Positions 1 through 8,824 are shown, numbered from the stretch's first letter. The stretch is DNA of 64,000 nt from Bacillus sp. V2I10 (GCF_030817055.1 NZ_JAUSYV010000001.1:2566001-2630000), one strand, 5' to 3'. Program-made: numbers and translations. Notes: generated by a model not told the origin, from the sequence alone.

Positions 1-50
1 GTCTGCCGGAAATTGAGCAAAGTATGCCGAAAATCCGGCAGCTTATGTAA
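1..50 (+). CDS. 3' end of an upstream gene (partial)
   Basis: An open frame enters from the left edge and ends with TAA at 48-50; the last residues read LPEIEQSMPKIRQLM. The next gene starts 15 bases after the stop, which fits an operon. Too little is visible to name the product. The stretch also contains a TGCCGGA...TCCGGCA inverted repeat, which may be coincidental within coding sequence. Confidence 0.4.
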   Translation, partial: LPEIEQSMPKIRQLM

Positions 51-65
51 AAAGGGGGTGGACCT

Positions 66-1466
66 TTGACAAATCCTAATCGGGAGCGAATCATTCATCA
101 TATTTTAGAAACGATCGATGAGGGGATTCATGCGGTTGACGAGAAAGGAATCACAGTTTTTTACAACGAAATTGCAGCCTATCATGATGGTTTGAAAGTC
201 GATGAGGTTGTGGGAAAGCATTTATTTGATGTTTTTCCGTCCCTTTCTGAAGAAACGAGCACACTCTTAAAAGCCATTAAAACGAAAAAACCGATTTATC
301 ACCATTCCCAAACGTACATAAATGTTAAGGGGGAAAAAATTGAGACAGTGAACACGAGCCTGCCGATTTTATCTGAGGATAAAGTGATCGGCGCTGTTGA
401 AATTGCAAAGGATTATTCAGCGATCAAGCGGTTGACTGAGCGGCTTGCTGACCTGCAAAAACAAGTGCATTCTCCACCTAAAGCAGAGGGATCCAACGGC
501 ACAAAGTATGTTCTTGATGACATCATTACTGCAAGCAAGAATCTTCTTATGATTAAAACGCTTGTCAAAAAAGCGGCAAAAACCTCATCAAATGTTCTCG
601 TTTATGGGGAAACAGGAACTGGAAAAGAATTAATTGTACAGGCCATTCATAACGAATCACAGCGCAGAGATTCTCCTTTTATAGCACAAAACTGTGCGGC
701 GCTTCCTGAAGCCTTGCTTGAAAGTTTATTATTTGGGACAGCAAAAGGGAGCTACACAGGGGCAGTAGACAGGCCAGGTTTATTTGAACTGTCGCACGGC
801 GGCACGCTTTTTCTGGATGAGCTGCAATCGATGCCTCTGAACCTGCAGGCAAAGCTGCTGAGAGTCATTGACGATGGCACGATCAGGAGAATCGGAAGCA
901 GTCATTCAATCACCGTCGATGTCAGAGTGATTGCCGCAATGAACATCAGCCCTGAACAATGTCTTTCAGAGGGGAAAATGCGGGAAGATCTTTATTTTCG
1001 CTTAAACGTCTTCGGAATCAATCTTCCCCCGCTCAGAGAACGGCCATTGGACCTCCCCTTACTAATTTCTTTTTTCATAAAAAAGTACAATCATGAATTT
1101 CAAAAGCGTGTTGCCGGATTATCAGATGAAGCACAAGCCCTATTAAAGCACCATCACTGGCCTGGGAATGTAAGAGAGTTAAAGCATTGCATTGAGTTTG
1201 CCATGAATATGTGTGAGGGGAATAGAATGATAACCGGTCATTTGCCGCCATATTTACTGAAAGAGGAAGAGACGGCAAAGGAAGCGCATTCTCTTCATGA
1301 AAAAATGTCAATGATGGAAAAAGAGATCATCCAACAAGCACTTGTTCAAAGCGAAGGCAATATTTTAAAAACAGCAAAGCTGCTCCAAATTCCGAGACAA
1401 ACCCTTCAATACAAAGTGAAAAAATATTTTCCTGACCAATTTTCGGCACCAAAATTGAAAGCATAA
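66..1466 (+). CDS. Sigma-54-dependent transcriptional activator with PAS domain (RocR-like)
   Basis: This is an enhancer-binding protein that would activate RNA polymerase carrying sigma-54 (SigL). An N-terminal PAS-type sensor spans about residues 8-120, followed by an AAA+ ATPase. Walker A is GETGTGKE at 181-188, the sigma-54 contact loop is GSYTGA at 228-233 (family consensus GAFTGA), and Walker B is GGTLFLDE at about 245-252. A Fis-type helix-turn-helix (GNILKTAKLLQIPRQTLQYK) lies near the C terminus. The start is TTG with a GGGGGTG ribosome site just upstream. The length of 466 residues is normal for Bacillus activators of this type. The next gene, kamA, has a sigma-54 promoter directly downstream of this gene, so kamA is the likely target. 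The sensed ligand cannot be read; an amino acid or catabolite is an inference from context. Confidence 0.9.
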   Translation: MTNPNRERIIHHILETIDEGIHAVDEKGITVFYNEIAAYHDGLKVDEVVGKHLFDVFPSLSEETSTLLKAIKTKKPIYHHSQTYINVKGEKIETVNTSLPILSEDKVIGAVEIAKDYSAIKRLTERLADLQKQVHSPPKAEGSNGTKYVLDDIITASKNLLMIKTLVKKAAKTSSNVLVYGETGTGKELIVQAIHNESQRRDSPFIAQNCAALPEALLESLLFGTAKGSYTGAVDRPGLFELSHGGTLFLDELQSMPLNLQAKLLRVIDDGTIRRIGSSHSITVDVRVIAAMNISPEQCLSEGKMREDLYFRLNVFGINLPPLRERPLDLPLLISFFIKKYNHEFQKRVAGLSDEAQALLKHHHWPGNVRELKHCIEFAMNMCEGNRMITGHLPPYLLKEEETAKEAHSLHEKMSMMEKEIIQQALVQSEGNILKTAKLLQIPRQTLQYKVKKYFPDQFSAPKLKA

Positions 1467-1501
1467 ATAGCGGATGTGATTTTAACAGCTTAACAGTCAC
1501 G

Positions 1502-1519
1502 TTGGCATGGTTTTTGCAT
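1502..1519 (+). promoter_or_regulatory. Sigma-54 (-24/-12) promoter of kamA
   Basis: The sequence TTGGCATGGTTTTTGCAT has GG and GC exactly ten bases apart and matches the -24/-12 consensus TGGCAC-N5-TTGCA closely. It lies 36 bases upstream of the kamA start and immediately after the gene for a sigma-54 activator. The activator's binding site was not identified. Confidence 0.9.
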
Positions 1520-1554
1520 GTAATAATGGTAAAGACCGAATTGGGGGAACTTCC

Positions 1555-2967
1555 ATGAAATACGATCTATACAAGCCGAAGCGTGACTGGAAAGACACCG
1601 AACTCTGGAAAGATGTCACAGATGAACAGTGGAATGACTGGCTCTGGCAGCTGACAAATACCATCCGAACACTGGATGACCTTAAAAAAGTAATTAATCT
1701 GACTCCTGATGAAGAAGAAGGGGTTAAAATATCAACGAAAACCATCCCCTTAAATATTACTCCCTACTATGCATGGCTAATGAACGAAGATGATCCGAGA
1801 TGTCCGATCCGCATGCAGTCGGTTCCGATATCACAGGAGCTTTATAAAACAAAATATGACCTTGAAGATCCGCTTCACGAAGATGAAGATTCACCTGTAC
1901 CTGGCCTGACACACCGCTATCCCGATCGCGTCTTATTTCTAGTGACAAACCAATGCTCGATGTACTGCAGGTATTGCACGAGAAGACGTTTCTCAGGCCA
2001 AATTGGCATGGGTGTGCCTAAAAAGCAGCTTGATGATGCGATTAACTACATCGCTCAAACGCCAGAAGTCAGGGATGTGCTGATTTCAGGGGGAGACGGA
2101 TTGCTGATTAATGACACAATTCTTGAATATATTTTGAAAAATCTCCGAGCAATTGATCATGTTGAAATCATCAGAATCGGTACACGTGCGCCTGTAGTTT
2201 TTCCGCAGCGCATCACAGAAAATCTCTGCAGCATCTTGAAAAAATATCATCCGGTCTGGCTGAATACACATTTTAATACTTCCATTGAAATAACTGAAGA
2301 ATCTAAGAAGGCATGTGAAATGCTTGTGAACTCCGGCGTGCCAGTCGGAAATCAGGCCGTTATCCTTGCGGGAATTAATGACAGTGTGCAAATTATGAAA
2401 AAACTGATGCATGATCTTGTCAAAATAAGAGTGCGGCCTTATTACATTTATCAATGTGACTTGTCAGAAGGAATCGGGCATTTCCGTGCGCCTGTTTCAA
2501 AAGGACTTGAGATAATTGAGGGACTCCGCGGACATACAAGCGGCTATTCGGTTCCAACTTTTGTCGTCGACGCTCCGGGAGGCGGCGGAAAAATTGCCCT
2601 GCAGCCTAACTATTTAATTTCTCAGAGTCCGGATAAAGTTGTGCTCCGTAACTTTGAAGGAGTCATCACAACCTATCCGGAGCCGGAAAACTATACGCCT
2701 GGGCTTGCAGATGATTACTTTAATGAAGTCTATCCAGAGTCTGCATTAAAAAAATCTCTATCAGGAATTGCTGGTTTGTACGAAGACGCTCAATTTAACT
2801 TAATCCCAGAAGGCATCGGAAGAATAAATAGGCGAAAAACGTTTGAAACAAACCCTGCTCATTCCACATTAAAGGATAAACGGGAAAAACGTGATGAGTT
2901 AAAGGATAAAAAGTACCGTGCTCAGCTATTAAAATCCGAAGAAAAGAAGGCGGCAGAAAATGAATGA
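1555..2967 (+). CDS. kamA: L-lysine 2,3-aminomutase
   Basis: A radical-SAM, PLP-dependent enzyme that converts L-lysine to L-beta-lysine, the first step of lysine fermentation or of N-acetyl-beta-lysine osmolyte synthesis. The [4Fe-4S] motif CSMYCRYC gives Cys134, Cys138 and Cys141, followed by TRRRF as in known aminomutases. A glycine-rich PGGGGK motif near residue 340 is the conserved region carrying the PLP lysine. The ATG at 1555 is preceded by TTGGGGGAA. An earlier in-frame ATG at 1507 lies inside the -24/-12 promoter and cannot be used. The length of 470 residues fits the B. subtilis KamA (YodO) type. The stop overlaps the next gene by 8 bases, so the two are co-transcribed. Confidence 0.95.
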   Translation: MKYDLYKPKRDWKDTELWKDVTDEQWNDWLWQLTNTIRTLDDLKKVINLTPDEEEGVKISTKTIPLNITPYYAWLMNEDDPRCPIRMQSVPISQELYKTKYDLEDPLHEDEDSPVPGLTHRYPDRVLFLVTNQCSMYCRYCTRRRFSGQIGMGVPKKQLDDAINYIAQTPEVRDVLISGGDGLLINDTILEYILKNLRAIDHVEIIRIGTRAPVVFPQRITENLCSILKKYHPVWLNTHFNTSIEITEESKKACEMLVNSGVPVGNQAVILAGINDSVQIMKKLMHDLVKIRVRPYYIYQCDLSEGIGHFRAPVSKGLEIIEGLRGHTSGYSVPTFVVDAPGGGGKIALQPNYLISQSPDKVVLRNFEGVITTYPEPENYTPGLADDYFNEVYPESALKKSLSGIAGLYEDAQFNLIPEGIGRINRRKTFETNPAHSTLKDKREKRDELKDKKYRAQLLKSEEKKAAENE

Positions 2968-3238
2968 GCGCTGCGCATGGTGTGAATCGCAAAATGCAAA
3001 GAGCTCAAGCAATCTAGTTCACTGGGAGCTGCCTGACGGTTCGCGTGCCATCGAAATTTCAGACACACCATGTATTACTTGTCCGGACTGCGGTATCAGC
3101 TATCAAAGCGAACAAACCATTAACGAAATCGAAGATCAGCTGCTTTTAATTGCCGTTAAAGAACTGCCAAACCGCATAGATTACGTAGAACTGATGAAAT
3201 GGAAGCGTCACCTGAAGCGAAACTATTTTGATTTCTGA
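2960..3238 (+). CDS. YokU-like small zinc-ribbon protein
   Basis: A 92-residue protein with two CxxC pairs (CAWC at 5-8 and CPDC at about 41-44, with a further Cys just before) that should bind zinc, followed by a charged helical tail. It resembles the YgiT-type zinc finger / YokU family found next to kamA in bacilli. It overlaps the kamA stop by 8 bases and is translationally coupled. The function is unknown; co-occurrence with lysine aminomutase suggests an accessory or regulatory part in beta-lysine metabolism, but this is inference. Confidence 0.8.
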   Translation: MNERCAWCESQNAKSSSNLVHWELPDGSRAIEISDTPCITCPDCGISYQSEQTINEIEDQLLLIAVKELPNRIDYVELMKWKRHLKRNYFDF

Positions 3239-3310
3239 GGTTTTCTTCTTGTACAATAAACGTTATAATAGGGGCACTTTCCAAACGTAATTGCGATAGG
3301 GGGATTTACC

Positions 3311-3544
3311 GTGAAATCTTTTTACCACTATTTAATGAAATACCGCCATCCAAAACCGGCCGATGACATCAGTCAATTTGCAAATGATGCCTATGACGAC
3401 CATAGTTTCCCAAAGTCATCCGATGACTACCATGAAATCAGTTCCTACCTTGAAATGAATGGATCTTACCTCCACAGCCTCGTCGTATTCGATGATGCCT
3501 GGGAATTGTATGAAACCGAAATTCTGAAAAAAGCATCGATTTGA
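3311..3544 (+). CDS. yozE: YozE family protein
   Basis: A 77-residue acidic cytosolic protein starting MKSFYHYLMKYRHPKP, which closely resembles B. subtilis YozE (a small helical protein of unknown role, UPF0346). The GTG start has an AGGGGGA site 7 bases upstream. It lies 72 bases after the YokU-like gene and is followed at once by a terminator, closing the kamA transcription unit or forming its own. No active-site motif is visible. Confidence 0.85.
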   Translation: MKSFYHYLMKYRHPKPADDISQFANDAYDDHSFPKSSDDYHEISSYLEMNGSYLHSLVVFDDAWELYETEILKKASI

Positions 3545-3573
3545 AAACAACTTACTTTGTAGGTTGTTTTTTG
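3544..3573 (+). terminator. Intrinsic terminator after yozE
   Basis: The arms AACAACTTAC and GTAGGTTGTT pair with one G-T, loop TTT, followed by a run of T. Confidence 0.8.
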
Positions 3574-3891
3574 TTTTCCTGGATAGTGTTGAGTATTTTA
3601 ACAAATTTTTTGTCTTTATGAATTAAACACATTATCATTCTGGAATTTATAATGTTAATCAAATGCGGCGCTTTTCATCCATCTACTATTTCAAAGTGTT
3701 TTTTCCTCACCAAAATTCTGATGTAATAAAATGAAAACGAAAGCTCTCAAAATAATTCTAATTAATATGTACTCATTTTTTTATTGAAATTATAGGGAAG
3801 ATTATTTTAATATTTTATGTTTATGTGTATAATTAATTTAGTTGTACGAATAAGTTGGTTTAGAAACATACAAGCTGAAAGTGGTGGCATA
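3574..3891 (+). promoter_or_regulatory. araR upstream region with promoter
   Basis: This AT-rich stretch holds no recognisable gene. A TATAAT -10 box at 3828-3833 has only a weak -35 (around 3805). The transcription start would fall close to the AraR box at 3840-3855, an arrangement expected for autorepression. Confidence 0.6.
3840..3855 (+). promoter_or_regulatory. AraR operator at araR
   Basis: AGTTGTACGAATAAGT matches 13 of 16 positions of the AraR box ATTTGTACGTACAART. It lies just downstream of the araR -10 box, so bound AraR should block its own transcription. Confidence 0.75.
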
Positions 3892-5031
3892 ATGGCTCAA
3901 CAAACAAAAGTTGGCATGGTAAAACAAAAAGTAAAAGCATGGATTACCGAAGGAAAGGTTTTACCAGGTGAGAAAATATATTCAGAAAATGAATTAGTTA
4001 AAATGTTTGAAGTAAGCAGACATACAGTACGCCAAGCTGTTGGAGACCTCGTTCATGAAGGCTGGCTGTATAGAGAGCAAGGGGCGGGAACTTTTGTCTC
4101 AACTAAATCATCTCAGACTCAAGTCCAGCCTGTTAGTTCTAAAGGAAAAAACATTGGAGTAATTACAACATATATATCAGACTATATCTTCCCTTCCATC
4201 ATTAAGGGGATTGAATCATATCTGTCAGCACATGGTTACTCATTAACATTAGCTTGTACGGATAATGATCCAGAAAAAGAAAAACAATGCCTGGAAGCTA
4301 TGATAAACCGCGATATTGATGGTTTGATCGTAGAACCTACTAGAAGTAGCAATTACAACCCAAATCTTCACTATTACTTAGAGATGGAGCAAAATAATAC
4401 TCAATATTTAATGATTAACCAATTCTACCCGCAATTAAACCCTCCCAATATTATTGTAAATGATGAAAAAGGGGGATTTATTGCTACAGAACATCTGATT
4501 AAACTAGGTCATAAAAAAGTGGTAGGTTTATTTAAAAGTGATGATTTACAAGGGTTAAATCGGATGCAGGGTTTTATTAGAGCTTTTAGAGAATATGATA
4601 CTCCTTTTTTTCCGGAAATGATTATTACATATACAACGGAAGAGAAAGAAGTCACTTTGCTGCAGAGACTTAAAGATGTTCTTATTTCTGAACAAAAAAG
4701 ACCAACAGGAATTGTATGTTATAACGATGAAATTGCGATTAATGTACTTAACCTATTAAGAGAGCTTGAAATCAAAGTGCCAGATGACATATCAATAGTT
4801 GGATATGATGATTCTTATCTAACGGAAGCGTCTGAAATTAAGATTACCTCTGTCACACATCCGAAAATGGAAATGGGGATCGAGGCTGCTAAATGGATTG
4901 TTGCAGCTGTTGAAAACAGTGCGAAAGATACGGGCGAAAAAAGGCAGAAAGTCTATGAGCCTGAGTTAGTCATTAGAAACTCAACGAGTGCCGTTTCTAA
5001 AATGCACAATAGCAATAAACATTTAATCTAA
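3892..5031 (+). CDS. araR: L-arabinose-responsive repressor AraR (GntR-type DNA-binding domain, LacI-type sensor)
   Basis: AraR represses arabinose and arabinan genes and is released by L-arabinose. Residues 5-70 are a GntR winged helix-turn-helix (ENELVKMFEVSRHTVRQAV), linked to a LacI/GalR-type periplasmic-binding-like domain at about 88-370. The ATG at 3892 is chosen because GAAAGTGGTGG lies just upstream and the protein then starts directly before the helix-turn-helix; an in-frame ATG at 3817 precedes the promoter -10 box. The length of 379 residues is near the B. subtilis 384. The gene heads the island and is followed after 128 bases by araM. An AraR box sits at its own transcription start. 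Confidence 0.93.
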   Translation: MAQQTKVGMVKQKVKAWITEGKVLPGEKIYSENELVKMFEVSRHTVRQAVGDLVHEGWLYREQGAGTFVSTKSSQTQVQPVSSKGKNIGVITTYISDYIFPSIIKGIESYLSAHGYSLTLACTDNDPEKEKQCLEAMINRDIDGLIVEPTRSSNYNPNLHYYLEMEQNNTQYLMINQFYPQLNPPNIIVNDEKGGFIATEHLIKLGHKKVVGLFKSDDLQGLNRMQGFIRAFREYDTPFFPEMIITYTTEEKEVTLLQRLKDVLISEQKRPTGIVCYNDEIAINVLNLLRELEIKVPDDISIVGYDDSYLTEASEIKITSVTHPKMEMGIEAAKWIVAAVENSAKDTGEKRQKVYEPELVIRNSTSAVSKMHNSNKHLI

Positions 5032-5159
5032 ACCAGTGCTTTTCTTATGAGCCAGTTCCTCTTAAACCATAACTTTAACATTTAATAGAAAGCTCGCATG
5101 AGGTTAGAGAACAGATGTGAGAAATCTGCAATTTGTTCAAATAATTAGGAGGTCTTAAA

Positions 5160-6383
5160 ATGATCACGTTAAAAGAACTTTCGAAATTAACTAAATCCTG
5201 TACGTGCGGAAATCGACATTTTGATATTACAATCGAAGAAATTGTAATCAGTCATGATGCGTTACAACAAACTGTCTCTTACATAAAAAATAAGCAGTTT
5301 CATAAAGCTGCTATTATAGCTGATCAAATGACCTTTCATGTAGCGGGCAAGAAACTTTCCAATATGTTTAAAGAATCAAATTTTAACCATGAAATAGTTA
5401 TTATTAAACCTAATGAACTTGGTGACGTGATAGCAAATGAAATCTCGCTCATTGAGGCCGTGTTAGGTATTTCACCGGATACAGATATTGTTATCGCAGT
5501 TGGTTCAGGAACGATTCATGATATTGCCAGATTCACTAGTTATAAGATGGGAAAGCCTTTTATATCCGTTCCAACAGCCCCATCTGTTGATGGTTTTAAT
5601 TCAATGGGGGCACCTGTTGTGATAAAAGGGATAAAAACTACCTATCAAATGCAAGCACCTATTGCATTATTTGCAGACATCACCATTCTAAAACAAGCTC
5701 CAAAAGACATGATAGCTGCAGGTTTTGGAGATATGATCGGAAAATATACTTCTCTAGCAGATTGGAGTTTTTCACACCTTAATGCAGGTGAAGCTTATTG
5801 TCCGCTTTCTGCTCAGTTAACAAAAGAAGCTCTTGAAGACTGTGTTGAATCAATTAATCAGATTGCAGAAGCAGATGAAGCAGGGATAAAGATTTTAATT
5901 GAATCCTTAGTACAGTCAGGACTAGCGATGCTTTTAATTGGACATTCTTCACCAGCTTCTGGAGGTGAACACCATCTATCTCATTATTGGGAAATGGAAT
6001 TTTTGAAGCAAGGGAAAGCACAGGTATTGCACGGTGCAAAGGTTGGAGTTTCATCACAACTCATTTTAAAATTATATAAAAGTGACGTTTTAAAGCTAGT
6101 ATATAAAATTGGGAGTTTAGAAGTACAAGTTCCAAACTCTAAGGATAAACAAAATAATGTTATTGCAAAAAATACAGAGATCATTAAGATGTTAAATTCC
6201 CTGCCCGACGCTGCTGTTTTAACATCCTTACTGCAAAAATTAGGAGGAGCTGTTCATCCAGCTGAACTCGGTATAAGCTCTGAACTTGTCCGAGACAGTT
6301 TAAATCATGCACACCTTTTAAGAAACCGCTGTACAATGCTTAAATTTTGGAATGAACAAAGAGAGATTCATAAATACATCTAG
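5160..6383 (+). CDS. araM: sn-glycerol-1-phosphate dehydrogenase AraM
   Basis: An iron-containing-alcohol-dehydrogenase-fold protein that reduces dihydroxyacetone phosphate to sn-glycerol 1-phosphate with NAD(P)H (EgsA/AraM family). Visible motifs are the nucleotide-binding GSGTIHDIARF near residues 118-128, PTAPSVDG, the metal-ligand region GHSSPASGGEHHLSH near 260-275, and LHGAKVGV. The length of 407 residues is normal. An AGGAGG site precedes the ATG. In B. subtilis araM belongs to the arabinose operon although its product makes heptaprenylglyceryl phosphate, not an arabinose metabolite; here it follows araR and precedes a DUF624 gene. Confidence 0.9.
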   Translation: MITLKELSKLTKSCTCGNRHFDITIEEIVISHDALQQTVSYIKNKQFHKAAIIADQMTFHVAGKKLSNMFKESNFNHEIVIIKPNELGDVIANEISLIEAVLGISPDTDIVIAVGSGTIHDIARFTSYKMGKPFISVPTAPSVDGFNSMGAPVVIKGIKTTYQMQAPIALFADITILKQAPKDMIAAGFGDMIGKYTSLADWSFSHLNAGEAYCPLSAQLTKEALEDCVESINQIAEADEAGIKILIESLVQSGLAMLLIGHSSPASGGEHHLSHYWEMEFLKQGKAQVLHGAKVGVSSQLILKLYKSDVLKLVYKIGSLEVQVPNSKDKQNNVIAKNTEIIKMLNSLPDAAVLTSLLQKLGGAVHPAELGISSELVRDSLNHAHLLRNRCTMLKFWNEQREIHKYI

Positions 6384-6448
6384 CTTAGATGAGCCAGAGA
6401 CAATTATTTTGATCGGCCGGAAAATCATATAGTGGAGAAAGGATTAAT

Positions 6449-7138
6449 ATGCAAACAACTTCTATTTTTGAGGGGATATTTAAACTTCTAGAATGGTTTA
6501 CACGGTTCTCATTAACAAATCTTCTTTGGATATTTTTTAATTTACCTATAAGCTTTTTAGTTGCTACAATATCGTTTTCTAATGACAAGTCACTAATTGT
6601 ATCTACCCTGTTTATCATTGCTGCATTAGCTCCGTTTGTTTTTTTTCCAGCAACTGCAGCAATGTACGGTGTTATTAGTAAATGGGTGGCGGATGACCAT
6701 GACTTTTCTATCATACGTAGTTATTGGGTGTTATACCGAGAAAATTATAAGAAAAGTCTTGTTGGCGGCGCTATACTTGTTCCTATTTGGGTCATTGGAA
6801 TTTCTGATGTGTTTTTTCTCTTTAAAAAGAGTTTATTTTTCAGTATTATTCTAATCATTATTTTACTGTTTTTGTTTATTTTAACTACTTATTTTTTTGC
6901 TGTAATCGTTCATACTGATTTAAAACTTCTAAAAGCTTTCAAACATTCATTTCTTTTTATGATAATAAATCCATTTAACAGCATCTTTATTGGTTTGCTC
7001 AACCTTGCCATTCTCTATTTATGTCTAATGAAGTTTACTGTCTTAATACCGTTTGTAATGGGATCAGGTGTTTCCTATTTTGCTTTTCAGAGCTATTACA
7101 GAAAATATATAAGAGTAGAACAATTGAAGGAAGAATAA
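6449..7138 (+). CDS. YesL-like DUF624 membrane protein
   Basis: A 229-residue integral membrane protein with about five hydrophobic segments and the conserved FFPATAAMYGVISKW region of the DUF624/YesL family. It follows araM by 65 bases and precedes the araNPQ importer. DUF624 genes are frequent neighbours of carbohydrate ABC importers of the LplABC/YesOPQ type, suggesting a membrane role in uptake or its control; the biochemical role is unknown. A second member occurs at 26254-26895 beside the other importer of this island. Confidence 0.8.
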   Translation: MQTTSIFEGIFKLLEWFTRFSLTNLLWIFFNLPISFLVATISFSNDKSLIVSTLFIIAALAPFVFFPATAAMYGVISKWVADDHDFSIIRSYWVLYRENYKKSLVGGAILVPIWVIGISDVFFLFKKSLFFSIILIIILLFLFILTTYFFAVIVHTDLKLLKAFKHSFLFMIINPFNSIFIGLLNLAILYLCLMKFTVLIPFVMGSGVSYFAFQSYYRKYIRVEQLKEE

Positions 7139-7239
7139 ACGAAAGAAAAGGATTTTGATCTTCATCAAGAAATAGCGAGCCTTTAAGTAACTTAATAGTT
7201 AAACTTGAATCGATAGCAGATTATCATTCATTCTATATT

Positions 7240-7255
7240 ATATGTACGTACATGT
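7240..7255 (+). promoter_or_regulatory. AraR operator 1 upstream of araN
   Basis: ATATGTACGTACATGT is the strongest AraR box in the window (14 of 16 match, perfect TACGTA core). Its right half is part of the stem of the terminator at 7249-7290. Confidence 0.85.
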
Positions 7256-7290
7256 AGCGAGATAATATCTCTCCTACATGTATTTTTTTT
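7249..7290 (+). terminator. Intrinsic terminator after the DUF624 gene, overlapping an AraR box
   Basis: TACATGTAG pairs with CTACATGTA, and the inner arms GAGATA and ATCTC also largely pair. Eight T follow. It should end araR-araM-yesL transcripts before the araN promoter. Confidence 0.8.
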
Positions 7291-7301
7291 GTGAAAAATC
7301 G

Positions 7302-7330
7302 TTGACATGTACGAACAGGTGTAATAATAT
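7302..7330 (+). promoter_or_regulatory. araN promoter with AraR operator 2 in the spacer
   Basis: TTGACA (7302-7307), a 17-base spacer and TAATAT (7325-7330) form a good sigma-A promoter. The spacer carries ACATGTACGAACAGGT (7305-7320), 12 of 16 to the AraR box, centred 65 bases from operator 1. Binding would occlude RNA polymerase. Confidence 0.8.
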
Positions 7331-7337
7331 TTACTTA

Positions 7338-7351
7338 AAGAAGCGCTTACA
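7338..7351 (+). promoter_or_regulatory. cre-like CcpA site
   Basis: AAGAAGCGCTTACA matches 11 of 14 positions of the cre consensus TGWAANCGNTNWCA and lies just after the araN -10 box, a roadblock position for carbon catabolite repression. Confidence 0.45.
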
Positions 7352-7444
7352 AAACAAAATATTCTATAAATAGTTTTATAGGAACTAACATTATTGTTAA
7401 GTAAGTTTCCTTTATCTGCAAACAATTTTTTTGGGGGGATTAAT

Positions 7445-8806
7445 TTGTTTAAGGGATCAAAAAAGAAGCTTGGCAGAATGATGTTATTGGCTATTTTAGT
7501 TGTTGTGGTAACTGGGGTTCTAGGTGCATGTAACAAAGATAGTGCCAGTACTGATGAAGGTGAAGTTACCCTTTCATTTATGTTTAGTGGACAACCTCAA
7601 GAACAGACAGCATATAAAAATGTTGTGAAAAAGTTTGAAGAATCACATCCTAAAGTTAAAGTAAAAACTGTTGTAACAGCAGGTGATCAATACGATACGA
7701 AATTACAAGCTGCAATTGCTGGTAAAAGCGTTCCGGATGTATTTTATTATAATCCTGGTAATTTAAAAGCTTATGTAAACTCAGGTGTTTTAATGGATAT
7801 TACAGAATTAGTTGAAAATGCTGATGGTGTAGACTTATCTAAAATATGGGAAATTGGTTTGGATAAATACCGCTATGATGGGGAAGTAGCCGGCCAAGGC
7901 GCTCTGTATGGACTGCCAAAAGATTTAGGGCCTTTCGCATTTGGTTATAACAAAACAATGTTTGAAGAAGCTGGAATTCCATTACCGGATCCAGACAAAC
8001 CGTATACAATGGAAGAATTCCTAGAAGTGAATAAGCAGTTAACGAAGGATAAAGATGGTGATGGAAAACTAGACCAATGGGGTACTGGGCTTAATGTTAA
8101 CTGGTCATTGCAGCCATTTGTATGGAGTAATGGTGCGGATTGGTTAGATGAGACACATACAAAAGTAACGATTGACGATCCAAAATTCATAGAAGCTTTA
8201 CAATACTTTGCTGACTTACAAAACGTTCATAAAGTAACACCATCTATTGCAGAAGGTCAAACTCTTGATACATACCAAAGATGGATGCAGGGGCAAATAG
8301 GTTTCTTCCCGGTTGGTCCTTGGGACATGGGAGCTTATAAAGACTTGAAATTTGAATATGATTTATTGCCATGGCCAGTGGGTTCTACAGGACAGACGAA
8401 AGCATGGATTGGTTCACTGGGAATTGGTGTATCAAGTAAAACAGAAAATGCCGAGCTGGCTGCTGAACTTGCCTTATATTTATCAGCTGATGAAGAAGGA
8501 CAACAAGCATTAGTAGATCAACAAGTACAGTTGCCGAATAACACAGATGTTGCGGCAGCGTGGGCCGCAGACACTTCAATCAAACCAGCTAATAAACAAG
8601 AATTCTTGGATATAATTGGGGACTACGGCCGTGACTTGCCAACTAACTTTACTTATACCGGTGAATGGTATGATGAATTCTTTAAAAACATCCAACCTGT
8701 TATAGATGGTAAAAAGACTGCGAAAAAATATGTAAAAGAAGCACAGCCGAAAATGCAGGAACTTTTGGAAAAGTCCATTAAACAAGAAGAACAGTCCAAG
8801 AATTAA
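7445..8806 (+). CDS. araN: Arabino-oligosaccharide-binding lipoprotein AraN
   Basis: The extracytoplasmic solute-binding lipoprotein of the AraNPQ importer. It has a basic N terminus, a hydrophobic stretch and a lipobox ending LGAC with Cys29 as the lipidated residue, followed by a family-1 solute-binding fold (FMFSGQPQEQ..., PDVFYYNPG, GPWDMGAY). The TTG at 7445 has GGGGGGA 6 bases upstream; an earlier in-frame TTG at 7394 would place 17 extra residues before the signal peptide and has no ribosome site. Length is 453 residues. Permease genes araP and araQ follow after a strong stem-loop. No ATPase gene is present, as in B. subtilis, where MsmX serves. Confidence 0.9.
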   Translation: MFKGSKKKLGRMMLLAILVVVVTGVLGACNKDSASTDEGEVTLSFMFSGQPQEQTAYKNVVKKFEESHPKVKVKTVVTAGDQYDTKLQAAIAGKSVPDVFYYNPGNLKAYVNSGVLMDITELVENADGVDLSKIWEIGLDKYRYDGEVAGQGALYGLPKDLGPFAFGYNKTMFEEAGIPLPDPDKPYTMEEFLEVNKQLTKDKDGDGKLDQWGTGLNVNWSLQPFVWSNGADWLDETHTKVTIDDPKFIEALQYFADLQNVHKVTPSIAEGQTLDTYQRWMQGQIGFFPVGPWDMGAYKDLKFEYDLLPWPVGSTGQTKAWIGSLGIGVSSKTENAELAAELALYLSADEEGQQALVDQQVQLPNNTDVAAAWAADTSIKPANKQEFLDIIGDYGRDLPTNFTYTGEWYDEFFKNIQPVIDGKKTAKKYVKEAQPKMQELLEKSIKQEEQSKN

Positions 8807-8824
8807 TCTGAAATCTAAATCTTA

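Noticed and set aside
1507..1554. Upstream extension of kamA to the ATG at 1507
   Set aside because: The ATG overlaps the -24/-12 promoter; the ATG at 1555 has a good ribosome site and matches family length.
3817..3891. Longer AraR starting at 3817
   Set aside because: The extension contains the -10 box and operator and has no ribosome site.
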